64,000 nucleotides of DNA, taken from UBA668 sp039796575. GTDB lineage: Bacteria; Actinomycetota; Acidimicrobiia; Acidimicrobiales; Ilumatobacteraceae. The position numbers and the translations under genes are program-made. Under the pieces are notes generated by a model. That model worked only from the letters and a program-made list of their open reading frames with translations. It was not told the DNA's origin and did no database searches. Within the stretch, counting starts at the first letter, position 1; each line of letters opens with the position of its first letter. This document shows positions 40,224 through 48,135 of the stretch, one piece after another. Location of the stretch: NCBI GenBank assembly GCA_039796575.1, contig JBDKJP010000016.1, forward strand, positions 149,884-213,883. Direction: 5' to 3'.

Positions 40224-41570
40224 TCAGCCGAGCAGGTCGCGCACCACGTCGAGCCACAGCCCGGTGGTGAGGCGGAGGCTCTCCACGTCGATGCGTTCGT
40301 CGTGCCCGTGGAACCGACGACCGAAGTCGGCCGCGTCGAGATCGGGGCTGAACAGGCCGGCGCCGTACGACACCGCACCCATCTGCCGGTACACGCGCGA
40401 GTCGGTGAAGCCCACCACGAGTTGCGGCGTCGGGCGCGCCGTGGGGAACGGCTTCGCGATGCTGCGCGCCAGCGCGTCCCACATCGGCGTGTCGGTGCGG
40501 CTGATGGATGCCGGGTCGTTCATCACGATCTGCACGTCGACGCGGTCGTACAGGTCGCCGAGTGCGGCGCGCAGGTGCGCATCGACGTCGTCGGCGGTCT
40601 CGCCGGGCAGCGTGCGGATGTCGACCCCCACGTCGATGCTGTCGGGGATGACGTTGTGCTTCAGCCGGTCGCTGCCACCGGTGCCGATGGTGTTGCACGA
40701 GAACGTCGTGTGCGTGCAGGCGTGGAGGTGCGACGCCGCGCCGGCGGGCAACGTGTCGAGGAACGCGTCGATGCTGTCGGTGTCGAGCAACTCGCGCTGC
40801 ACCTCGGGCGGCACCCCGAGCGTCTCCACCTTCGTGCGCCACAGTTCGTGGAACCGCGGCGACGGGCGGTACTCGCCGATGCGTTGCATCACGGCCGCCG
40901 CGGTCATCAGTGCGTTGTCGGCCTTGAACGGCGCGCTGCCGTGACCGGGGGTGCCCTTGATGCGCAGCGTGCGCCAGGCCACACCCTTCTCGCCGACGTT
41001 GATGCCGACGTACGGTGCCTCGCTGGAACCGCTGTGCAGCCCACCGTTCTCGGTGAGCACGTAGTCGGCCCAGATGGCGTCGCGTTCGTGGTCGGCCATC
41101 CACTGCATGCCGTGCGCGCTGCCGCTCTCCTCGTCGGCCACCGCGAAGTAGATCAGGTCGCCATGCGGCCGGAAGCCCGACCGCACGAGGTGGCGGAACG
41201 CCACCGCCATCGACGCGGTGAGGTTGAGCATGTCCACCGCGCCGCGGCCCCACACCTCCCCGTCGATGAGCTCGCCACCGAACGGGTCGTGCGTCCACCC
41301 CGACTCGTTCACCGGCACCACGTCGGTGTGCCCCATCAGGCACAGCGACGGCGCGTCGGGGTCGGTGCCCTCGATGCGCGCCACCAGCGAACCGCGCCCG
41401 GGTGTCGGCTCGTACTGCTGCACCTCGAGGCCGGTGTCGCCGAGGTACTGGCGCAGCGTGTCGGCATTGCGCACCTCGTGCCCGCTCTCGGCCGTGCCGT
41501 CGTTGACGCACCGGTTGCGGATGAGCGTCTGCAGCAGCTCGACGGTCTGCCCGGTGAGGTCGTCGCTCAC
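40224..41570 (-). CDS. M20-family metallopeptidase/deacylase
   Basis: 448 aa. Zinc ligands in LMGHTDVVPV, the bridging Asp in WGRGAVDML, catalytic Glu pair in ADEESGS and further ligands downstream, with the lid domain beginning KGTPGHGSAPF. This is the ArgE/DapE/aminoacylase-1-like pattern, close to carboxypeptidase G2-type or aminoacylase proteins; the substrate (dipeptide or N-acyl amino acid) cannot be read. GTG start overlaps the acyl-CoA ligase stop (GTGA), so the two are co-translated, hinting that the acyl group of an N-acyl substrate might be activated by the ligase. Confidence 0.9.
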   Translation of the reverse strand: MSDDLTGQTVELLQTLIRNRCVNDGTAESGHEVRNADTLRQYLGDTGLEVQQYEPTPGRGSLVARIEGTDPDAPSLCLMGHTDVVPVNESGWTHDPFGGELIDGEVWGRGAVDMLNLTASMAVAFRHLVRSGFRPHGDLIYFAVADEESGSAHGMQWMADHERDAIWADYVLTENGGLHSGSSEAPYVGINVGEKGVAWRTLRIKGTPGHGSAPFKADNALMTAAAVMQRIGEYRPSPRFHELWRTKVETLGVPPEVQRELLDTDSIDAFLDTLPAGAASHLHACTHTTFSCNTIGTGGSDRLKHNVIPDSIDVGVDIRTLPGETADDVDAHLRAALGDLYDRVDVQIVMNDPASISRTDTPMWDALARSIAKPFPTARPTPQLVVGFTDSRVYRQMGAVSYGAGLFSPDLDAADFGRRFHGHDERIDVESLRLTTGLWLDVVRDLLG

Positions 41571-43009
41571 AACCGCTCCGCCCGCAGTGCCGAGCGCCGC
41601 ACCTTGCCCGCGTCGTCACGCAACGGCGTGTCGACGAACTCGAACGTGCGCGGCAGCTTGTACACCACCAGCCGTTCGGCGAGGAACGCCTTCAGCTCGT
41701 CGAGGTCGATCGTCGCCTCGTCGGCCTCGATGATGGCGTGCACCACGTTGCCCTTGTCCTCGTCGGGCAGCCCGATCACCGCGCACGAGTGGATGCCGGC
41801 GTGCTCCTGCAGCGCGGCCTCCACCTCGGCCGGGTAGATGTTCGCACCGCCGCTGAGGATCATGTCGGCCGCACGGTCGCCGAGGTACAGGTAGCCGTCG
41901 GCATCGAGGTGGCCCATGTCGCCGAGCGACTCCCAGCCTCCCTCCAACGTGCGCGCCTCCGCACCGACGTAGTGGTAGGTGGGCGTGTCGCGCGGGCTGC
42001 GCATCCACACCTCGCCCTTCTCACCGACGGGCACCTCGTTGCCGTCCTCGTCGGTGATCTTCACCGTGCCGTCCTGCGGGCGACCCACGGATCCACGGTG
42101 CGCCAACCAGTCGACACCGTTGATGATGGTGGCGGTCTGCGCCTCGGTGCCCGCGTAGAGCTCGTAGATCTTCTCCGGCCCGAGCCAGTCGATCCAGCAC
42201 TGCTTCAGCCACTCGGGGCACGGCTCGGCGAGGTGCCACACGACGCGCAGGCTGCTCAGGTCGTGACGGTGGCGCACGTCGTCGTGCAACCGCCAGATGC
42301 GCTTCATCATCGTCGGCACCATGTACAGCACCGTCGCGCGGTGCTGTTCGATGAGCGCGAGCGTGGCCTCGGCGTCGAACCGCGGCAGCAGCACCACGTG
42401 CGCGCCGTTGAGCAGCGCCTGGCAGCTCCACACCGCCGGGCCGTTGTGGTACAGCGGCCCGGGCATCACGATGCAGCCGTCGACACCGAGCGCCAGCGCT
42501 GGCGGCGCCTCGGTGTCGAACAGTGCGGGATCACCCGAGACGATGAGCTTCGGCCGACCGGTGCTCCCACCGGACGTGGGCGCCTTCCACGCACGCGACA
42601 CCAAGTCGGGCAGGTGGCTCGCGTCGGCCGACGGCGCGCGGAACCCGTAGCGGATGTGCGGCCGCCCGCCCACCGCGTCGGCCTCCAGACCGAACACCGC
42701 GCTCGGTTGCGCCAACTCCAGCAACGCATCGACCTCGCGCTGCGGCAGCCGCGCGGAGATGGGCTGCGGGATCGCACCGAGCTTCCAGATCGCGAGGTAC
42801 GCGATGAACCAGTCGAGGCTGTTCGGCACGGCGACCGTCACCATGTCGCCCTCGCGCACGCCGAGGGTCTGCAGGTGCACCGCCATGTCGTCGCCGGCGC
42901 GCACCAGCTCGGCCCGCGTCAGCGCCTCGTTCGCACACGTGACCGCCGGGCGGTCGGGCTGCGCCTCGGCGAGCTCGTGGAGGCGACGACTGAACGAGAT
43001 GAAGGCCAT
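41567..43009 (-). CDS. AMP-dependent acyl-CoA synthetase/ligase
   Basis: 480-aa ANL-superfamily enzyme. The ATP-binding loop reads TSGGSTGRPKLIV, the A5 motif YAGTEAQ, the hinge LGDRAADMILSGG and the catalytic C-terminal loop around DDAGKVRRSAL with its Lys. The compact length and sequence style resemble bile-acid-CoA ligase or short FadD-like proteins. It activates a carboxylic acid through an acyl-adenylate to its CoA thioester. Leaderless ATG at 43009 with TAGGGT 7 nt upstream; a longer in-frame extension upstream has no homology. Co-transcribed with the M20 peptidase. Confidence 0.9.
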   Translation of the reverse strand: MAFISFSRRLHELAEAQPDRPAVTCANEALTRAELVRAGDDMAVHLQTLGVREGDMVTVAVPNSLDWFIAYLAIWKLGAIPQPISARLPQREVDALLELAQPSAVFGLEADAVGGRPHIRYGFRAPSADASHLPDLVSRAWKAPTSGGSTGRPKLIVSGDPALFDTEAPPALALGVDGCIVMPGPLYHNGPAVWSCQALLNGAHVVLLPRFDAEATLALIEQHRATVLYMVPTMMKRIWRLHDDVRHRHDLSSLRVVWHLAEPCPEWLKQCWIDWLGPEKIYELYAGTEAQTATIINGVDWLAHRGSVGRPQDGTVKITDEDGNEVPVGEKGEVWMRSPRDTPTYHYVGAEARTLEGGWESLGDMGHLDADGYLYLGDRAADMILSGGANIYPAEVEAALQEHAGIHSCAVIGLPDEDKGNVVHAIIEADEATIDLDELKAFLAERLVVYKLPRTFEFVDTPLRDDAGKVRRSALRAERL

Positions 43010-43016
43010 GCGCCGC

Positions 43017-43022
43017 ACCCTA
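43017..43022 (-). promoter_or_regulatory. -10 element TAGGGT, leaderless start of acyl-CoA ligase
   Basis: TAGGGT on the minus strand, 7 nt, ATG at 43009. It straddles the stop region of the upstream esterase-like gene. Confidence 0.6.
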
Positions 43023-43604
43023 TTGCGCGAGCAGGAACTCCACGATGCCGTCCACCACGGTGCCGGCCGTGCCGGCACACCCCATCGCGTCCGCCACCGT
43101 CGACGCCGACGCGTCGACCGCGGGGAACTCCACTCGTGCCAGCCCGCTCCCCCGTCCGCCGTCCAGCGGCACGTTGGTGTCGTCGCGCCCGTGCACGTGC
43201 AGCAACGACACCGGCCGCTCGGGTGCGCACGTGTCGACCATCAGGCCACCGGCCTGCAACCCGACCGCGGCGATGCGGTCGGACAGCTCGCAGGCCAACG
43301 GGTACGCCATGAACCCGCCATTGGAGTGGCCCACCACGTAGACGCGATCGGCGTCGATGTGATGGTCGGCCATCATCTCGTCGATCAACGCGTCGATGAA
43401 CGCGACGTCGTCGACGTCCTTGCGGGCCGCGGCCCCGCAGCAGCCACCCGCGTTCCAGGTGCGCCGCGCGGTCTCGTCGGGCCCGTCGGCCGTCACGATG
43501 CTCCCGTCGCCGGGTGCCGGCGCGACGAACGTCGCCCTCGCACCGACGCAGCCGACGGGCACGAGCAACAGGGTCGACAGGAGTGCGGTGCGCAACGCGT
43601 TCAT
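43020..43604 (-). CDS. Shortened LpqC/PHB-depolymerase-like secreted protein
   Basis: 194 aa with an N-terminal signal peptide (ALRTALLSTLLLVPVGC, possibly a lipoprotein). The core FIDALIDEMMADHHIDADRV then VYVVGHSNGGFMAY, and HVHGRDDTNVPLDGG, are those of feruloyl esterase / polyhydroxyalkanoate depolymerase-like hydrolases, with the nucleophile Ser and an Asp. However, the upstream oxyanion segment (LHGC-type) between signal peptide and WNAGGCCG is absent, and so is the region with the catalytic His (GHTWPG-type) before the final helix. Relatives are about 300 residues. It is either a decayed gene in frame or a compact non-catalytic binding protein. Confidence 0.65.
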   Translation of the reverse strand: MNALRTALLSTLLLVPVGCVGARATFVAPAPGDGSIVTADGPDETARRTWNAGGCCGAAARKDVDDVAFIDALIDEMMADHHIDADRVYVVGHSNGGFMAYPLACELSDRIAAVGLQAGGLMVDTCAPERPVSLLHVHGRDDTNVPLDGGRGSGLARVEFPAVDASASTVADAMGCAGTAGTVVDGIVEFLLAQ

Positions 43605-43637
43605 GCGAGCATGGTCGCGAGGAGATGTGAGGAAACG

Positions 43638-44147
43638 ATGAAGTGGTTGGGTGAACGTGGGCGCGACGGCGGCATCGACACCGTGCCGTTGCCCTCGCCC
43701 ACCGGCGGGCTGTCGATGTGCGGCAAGCACGCCATCGCCCCCGACGTCGATGCCGCGATGGCCAAGTGCGGTGCCACCACCGTGGTGTGCCTCGTGGAGG
43801 AACGTGAGATCGACGGCCACTGGCCGCACTACGTCGAGTGGCTGCACGCCAACGTCGGTACACGAGCCGTGTGGTTCCCCATCCACGACCTGAATGCTCC
43901 GCCGCTCGAGCGCACGCTCGAACTGCTCGCCGACCTGCAGGCTCGCCTGGCCGATGGCGAGCACCTGCTGCTGCACTGTGCCGCCGGCATCGGCCGCACC
44001 GGCACGCTGGCCGCATGCCTGCTCGCGCAGCAGGGCCTCTCGGTCGACGACGCGCTCGCGCTGGTGCGCGCCTCGCGTCCGATGGCCGGCCCCGAGGTGG
44101 GCCCGCAGCTCGACCTCGTGCGCGCCGTGGCGGCGACCGTCAGCTGA
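43638..44147 (+). CDS. Dual-specificity/tyrosine phosphatase-like protein
   Basis: 169 aa cytosolic phosphatase with the P-loop HCAAGIGRTG (Cys near residue 115, Arg six on) and a general-acid Asp in WFPIHDLNAP. Overall shape follows the CDKN3-like protein-tyrosine phosphatase family. Start ATG is supported by GAGGAAA four nucleotides upstream, one of the few ribosome sites here. Divergent from the esterase-like gene; its last 8 bp form TCAGCTGA with the stop of the convergent ABC-F gene. Substrate unknown. Confidence 0.88.
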   Translation: MKWLGERGRDGGIDTVPLPSPTGGLSMCGKHAIAPDVDAAMAKCGATTVVCLVEEREIDGHWPHYVEWLHANVGTRAVWFPIHDLNAPPLERTLELLADLQARLADGEHLLLHCAAGIGRTGTLAACLLAQQGLSVDDALALVRASRPMAGPEVGPQLDLVRAVAATVS

Positions 44148-45774
44148 GCTGCTTGGCGAGGCGCACGTTCTTGAGGTGCGCGGGATCGGAGAGCGCCACC
44201 ATGGCGGTCTCGTAGTCGGGCAGCGAGTACACCTCGCCGTCGTCGTTGATCATGACGAACCGGTCGAACTTCGCCAGGAACGTGCGGTCGTGGCTCACCG
44301 CGATGACCGTGCCCTGGAACCCGTCGAGCGCCTGCTCGAGCGCCTCCGACGATTCGATGTCGAGGTTGTCGGTGGGCTCGTCGAGCAGCAGCACGTTGTG
44401 CCCCTCGAGCTCGAGGCAGAGGATCTCGAGCCGCGCCTTCTGACCGCCCGAGAGCGTCTGGAACTCCTGCCGCGCGTTGTTCACCAGCCCGTAGCGGGCC
44501 AGCGACTTCATGCTCTTCTCGTCGTCGAACACGCGCTGACGCACGATGTCGAGGCACTGCTTGCCGTGGAAGTCGGGCCGGTCGTTCACCTGCGTGAACA
44601 TGCCGACGCTGGTGCGCGGCCCGTACTGGATGGTGCCGTCGAACTCGGTGATGGTGCCGGCCAGGGCGCCGAGCAGGTGGCTCTTGCCGGTGCCGTTCGG
44701 ACCGATGAGGCCGAGCCGCTCGCCGAAGTGCACCTCGTCGCTGAACGGGAAGAACAGATCGTTCACGCTCGCCTTTTCGAGCTTCACCACACGCCGCGCC
44801 GAATCGGCACCGCGGAGCGCGACGTAGATCTGCTGGTCGGGCACCGGCGGCGGCGGCGGACCGATGGCCACGAACTTCTCCCACCGCGTCTCGGCCGCGT
44901 TGGCCTTCGTGGCGTTCTTGAAGTTCTGCGCGGCACGCTGCTTCATGATCTTCATGTGGTGGAACAGACGACGCTCTTCGTCGTTCCACCGCTTCAACGC
45001 ATCGCCCAACAGGTCCTGCCGCTTCTGGCGCGCCTCGGGGAACGTGGCGTACGACCCGCCGTGAACCCAGCAGCCGGACCCCTCGATGACGATGATCTTC
45101 GTGGCCACCCGCTCGAGCAGCGTGCGGTCGTGGCTCACCATCAGGATGGTGCTCTTGCACGCCTTGATCTGCTCCTCGAGCCACACGCGGGTGGGGATGT
45201 CGAGGTAGTTGTCGGGCTCGTCGAGCAGCAGCACGTCGGCGCCGGAGTTGAGCAGCAGGTCGAGCACCAGCCGCTTGCGCTCGCCACCCGACAGCTCGCT
45301 GACCAGACGGGTGGAGAAGTCGTCGACCGGCGTCTTCACGCTGCGCTTCGCGGCGGCAGCCCACTGCGACTCGAGCTCGTAGCCACCCATGTCGCCCCAA
45401 TGGGTGATCGCCTCGGCGAACCGCATGCCGTCATCCGTGCCGTCGAGCATCGCCTTCTCGGCGGCGATCATCTCGCGACCGGCGTCGCGCAGCTCGGCCG
45501 GCGCCACTTCGACGAGCATCTCGCGCAGCGTGTCGGTGGGCCGCGACATGCCGACGTCCTGGGTCATGGTGAGCACCCGCCCGCCGAGCGCGAACTCGCC
45601 CTCGTCGGCCTCGAGCACCCCGGACAGGATGCGCAGGATGGTGCTCTTGCCCACGCCGTTCGCCCCGACCAGCGCGGCGTGCTCGCCGGGCGCCACGCCG
45701 AAGCTGACGTCGAAGAAGAGCGAGTCGGCTCCCGGCGGTGCGTATTCGAGTTCGGAGACGACGATGCTGCTCAC
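44140..45774 (-). CDS. ABC-F family ATPase
   Basis: 544 aa soluble protein with two ABC cassettes and no membrane segment. First cassette: GANGVGKST, LSGGERKRLVLD, VLLLDEPDNYLD; second: GPNGTGKSH, LSGGQKARLEIL, VLLLDEPTDNLD. The linker between them (about residues 245-300, rich in Arg, Lys and Glu) is the P-site tRNA-interaction motif region. ABC-F proteins act on ribosomes as translation factors or antibiotic protection proteins. GTG start at 45774. Convergent overlap of 8 bp with the phosphatase gene. EttA-like housekeeping versus resistance cannot be separated by eye. Confidence 0.93.
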   Translation of the reverse strand: MSSIVVSELEYAPPGADSLFFDVSFGVAPGEHAALVGANGVGKSTILRILSGVLEADEGEFALGGRVLTMTQDVGMSRPTDTLREMLVEVAPAELRDAGREMIAAEKAMLDGTDDGMRFAEAITHWGDMGGYELESQWAAAAKRSVKTPVDDFSTRLVSELSGGERKRLVLDLLLNSGADVLLLDEPDNYLDIPTRVWLEEQIKACKSTILMVSHDRTLLERVATKIIVIEGSGCWVHGGSYATFPEARQKRQDLLGDALKRWNDEERRLFHHMKIMKQRAAQNFKNATKANAAETRWEKFVAIGPPPPPVPDQQIYVALRGADSARRVVKLEKASVNDLFFPFSDEVHFGERLGLIGPNGTGKSHLLGALAGTITEFDGTIQYGPRTSVGMFTQVNDRPDFHGKQCLDIVRQRVFDDEKSMKSLARYGLVNNARQEFQTLSGGQKARLEILCLELEGHNVLLLDEPTDNLDIESSEALEQALDGFQGTVIAVSHDRTFLAKFDRFVMINDDGEVYSLPDYETAMVALSDPAHLKNVRLAKQLS

Positions 45775-45845
45775 AGGCCGTCCATCTTGCCGGGCCGGGC
45801 GTCGGTTCCGGCAGGGAGAATCTGGACAGCCGTCCCTCGTTGGTG

Positions 45846-45851
45846 CATCAT
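45846..45851 (+). promoter_or_regulatory. -10-like element CATCAT before small membrane protein gene
   Basis: CATCAT, 6 nt, ATG at 45858. Matches nAnnnT only; no ribosome site at this start. Confidence 0.3.
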
Positions 45852-45857
45852 GAGCGC

Positions 45858-46169
45858 ATGACCGTCGGTGCCGCCCTGGCCGTGATGCTCGCCGTGGTGG
45901 CCGTGGCCACCTTCTTCGTCCGCGTGCTGCCGGTGCTGCGCCACGGCCGCACCACCACGCTGCCCCGCCCCGCGCCGGGCCCGTTGGAGGATGCCCAGCG
46001 CGCCGCCGACAAGCTCATCGCCGCCGGCTTCGACGCCGAGGTGGTCGAGCACGACGACCACGGCACCAACATGTGGGCCAACACCAACGCCGGTGGTTCG
46101 GTGCACCCGTCGGAGCGCTACGTGGTGCGCGTCCCCCGCCGCCAGGCCGAGGCTGCCGCGCGCCTCTGA
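45858..46169 (+). CDS. Small membrane-anchored hypothetical protein
   Basis: 103 aa. One N-terminal membrane helix (GAALAVMLAVVAVATFFVRV), a Pro/Arg-rich stalk, then a small domain EDAQRAADKLIAAGFDAEVVEHDDHGTNMWA and a C-terminal VVRVPRRQAEAA. The domain resembles the small SPOR/ACT-like alpha-beta folds in which a helix pairs with strands, but I do not recognise a family. Divergent from the ABC-F gene and convergent with a lipoprotein gene 17 bp away. Codon use and GC pattern match neighbours, so it is probably real. Confidence 0.65.
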   Translation: MTVGAALAVMLAVVAVATFFVRVLPVLRHGRTTTLPRPAPGPLEDAQRAADKLIAAGFDAEVVEHDDHGTNMWANTNAGGSVHPSERYVVRVPRRQAEAAARL

Positions 46170-46186
46170 GCCGTGGCGCTGTCCGG

Positions 46187-46699
46187 TCAGCCGGCCGGTG
46201 TGACCTGCACCGAGCGGATGAACTCGTCCCACAGTTCCGGCAGGTCACCGGTGGCCGCCGACATGATGACGCTGAACGACTGCGCTCCGCTCGAGACGAG
46301 CAACTCGTTGGCGCTTATGCCGGCGGGCAGCCCCTCGAGCGCAGCATCGGTGACCACCACGCCGTCCACGTCGGGCAGACCCGCATCGGAGAGCGTCTCA
46401 CCCGGACGGGCCTCGTGGCCGGTGACGTCCTCGGCCTCGCCGGCGATGGAGAAGAACGATCGCGGCACGTCGCTCTGCGCGAGGAACGAGTAGTCGGGAT
46501 CGTCGACCGCCACGAAGGTGTCGGCCAGCGAGAACGTCAGCCCGAGCTCGGGCACCTCGAACCGGTTGTCGCCGACGACCACCGTGGCGCCCGTGGTGGT
46601 CTCGGCCGGCGCGGTCGTGTCGGCGCCGCCCGAGGACGAACTGTCGCACGCCGCCACGGTGGTCAGAGCGAGCACGACGACCAGGGACCAGCGGAACAT
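46187..46699 (-). CDS. Hypothetical lipoprotein
   Basis: 170 aa with a lipoprotein signal peptide ending TTVAAC (Cys near residue 18), a short Ser/Thr/Gly-rich linker and a domain of about 130 residues with alternating strands (PELGLTFSLADTFVAV ... LWDEFIRSVQV). It looks like the PsbP/Mog1-like fold often seen in actinobacterial lipoproteins, but this is only a visual impression. Upstream on the same strand is the DUF222/HNH gene, separated by a hairpin terminator, so it is likely expressed separately. Confidence 0.7.
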   Translation of the reverse strand: MFRWSLVVVLALTTVAACDSSSSGGADTTAPAETTTGATVVVGDNRFEVPELGLTFSLADTFVAVDDPDYSFLAQSDVPRSFFSIAGEAEDVTGHEARPGETLSDAGLPDVDGVVVTDAALEGLPAGISANELLVSSGAQSFSVIMSAATGDLPELWDEFIRSVQVTPAG

Positions 46700-46727
46700 G
46701 GCCGACGGCCTGGCACAGGCGCGCCGA

Positions 46728-46749
46728 TGAGCCCCGACGAGGGGGCTCA
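46728..46749 (-). terminator. Hairpin at the end of the DUF222/HNH gene
   Basis: 8-bp stem TGAGCCCC / GGGGCTCA with a 6-nt loop; the stem includes the stop codon of the DUF222/HNH gene. Probably ends its transcript before the lipoprotein gene. Confidence 0.5.
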
Positions 46750-47925
46750 GGCGGCGGTGCGCAGCGGTGTTCGCCGTGGTGGTGCACCGCGGGGTGCGCT
46801 CGTCCGGCTGGAACCGTCGGGCCAGGTGACCTGCAGGTGCCACTCGCCCACCCAGTCGAGCCGCAGGTCGAGCCGGTGCACCAGATGGTGATGTCGGCTG
46901 CAGAGCAACGCCAGGTTGGCGTAGTCGGTGAGCCCGTGCCGTTCCCACCAGGTGATGTGGTGGGCCTCCGTGTACTTCACCTTGCGGTTGCACCCGGGGA
47001 ACCGGCAGCCGCCGTCGCGGGCGGCCACCTGACGGAACAGGTGACGGGGCACGGTGTAGGTGGCCCGGCCGTACGCCAGCGGCGTGCCCTCGGGCGAGCG
47101 GAGGATGGTGTGGATGATGCAGTCGCACAGCTTCGTGCCGGCGCATCCGGTGTCGATGAGCTCGCCCGTCTCGTCGTTGACGGCAGCGGGCGCGCCGAGC
47201 GTGGACACGTCCATCGACATCGACACGTGAGGGTGATGGCGAGGCGTGCCGTCGCCCTCGTGGTTGAGGTTGAAGAACGCGACGATGTCGAACAACGCAT
47301 CGCCGCGGCGCTCCTCGGCCGTGCGGGTCTCGTCGGCACCGTTCCAGGTGAGTGCGTTGCCGAGTGCCGTCTCGAACTCGAGCCGACCGGCGGGGTCGAG
47401 CGAGAACCGACCGAGCAGGTGCCCGTCGCCGGCGACCGAGGTGGACAGCGTGCGGCGCGGTTCCTCGGCCGGTTCGTCGGCCTCGATGAGCGCATCGGCC
47501 CGCTGCCGCCAGAGCTCGCACGCCAACGCGGTCTGCGCCGCATCGAGATCGGCGATGTCGGCCGCCAGGTCTTCCTGCAACTCGGACAGCAGCGACCGGT
47601 ACTTCGGCCGGTCGCACTTCTCGACTTCACGCAACTGCGACGACGACAGCGCACCGGTGAGCGCGCATTCGGCGAACGCATCGAAGCGGTTCAACAGGCC
47701 GGCGCGACGCAGCCACACGCCGGCATCGGCATCGGACATGCGCAGGTGCTCGCGCATCCAGGCCCGCATGGTGACCGAGCCGTCGTCGGCCCACGAACCG
47801 CCGCCGTCGACATGCGCGACGGCCAGCGCGAACACCGCCATCTGCTGCTCGAGCGCCGCCCACTGCGCGGCCAGACCGGAGGGCGAGACCAACATCTGGT
47901 CGACGAACCGGTCGAGCACTTCCAT
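46747..47925 (-). CDS. DUF222/13E12-type HNH endonuclease domain protein
   Basis: 392 aa. An N-terminal DUF222 helical domain (to about residue 270) precedes a C-terminal HNH nuclease with CRFPGCNRKVKYTEAHHITWW, LTDYANLALLCSRHHHLVH and two zinc-binding cysteine pairs. This is the 13E12 repeat family that occurs in many copies in actinobacterial genomes; it may be a mobile or selfish element or a DNA-repair nuclease. The start is ATG at 47925, fixed by a complete promoter (TTGTCA, 17 bp, TACGAT, 7 nt); an earlier in-frame start 12 codons upstream would precede the transcript start. Confidence 0.88.
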   Translation of the reverse strand: MEVLDRFVDQMLVSPSGLAAQWAALEQQMAVFALAVAHVDGGGSWADDGSVTMRAWMREHLRMSDADAGVWLRRAGLLNRFDAFAECALTGALSSSQLREVEKCDRPKYRSLLSELQEDLAADIADLDAAQTALACELWRQRADALIEADEPAEEPRRTLSTSVAGDGHLLGRFSLDPAGRLEFETALGNALTWNGADETRTAEERRGDALFDIVAFFNLNHEGDGTPRHHPHVSMSMDVSTLGAPAAVNDETGELIDTGCAGTKLCDCIIHTILRSPEGTPLAYGRATYTVPRHLFRQVAARDGGCRFPGCNRKVKYTEAHHITWWERHGLTDYANLALLCSRHHHLVHRLDLRLDWVGEWHLQVTWPDGSSRTSAPRGAPPRRTPLRTAA

Positions 47926-47932
47926 ACCATCA

Positions 47933-47961
47933 ATCGTACATGTGTTCGATTGAAGTGACAA
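47933..47961 (-). promoter_or_regulatory. Full promoter of the DUF222/HNH gene
   Basis: Minus strand TTGTCA (47961-47956), 17-bp spacer, TACGAT (47938-47933), 7 nt to ATG 47925. The clearest -35/-10 pair joined to a leaderless start in the window. The 47962-48135 stretch beyond it holds nothing I can name. Confidence 0.68.
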
Positions 47962-48135
47962 GCGGTTTCTGACGAAATCTTACCCCTGAGCTGGGACGAT
48001 GCTCACTTGCGGTGGCCGCGATCCCACCCACCGACACGCCCGGATCACTCCCCCGATCGAGGTCACAAGGATCCGACCGAAACGGTCGATTCCGCGCGAC
48101 GTCGAACGCGCTGCTCGGGCTGATCCGCTGAGCCG

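Noticed and set aside
46747..47925. DUF222/HNH gene as part of an insertion element
   Set aside because: No terminal repeats, target duplication or transposase nearby; treated as a chromosomal gene of a repeated family.
47962..48135. Possible small gene or RNA between the DUF222/HNH and propeller genes
   Set aside because: Frames there lack a supported start, conserved motifs or a stable hairpin; left as untranslated spacer.
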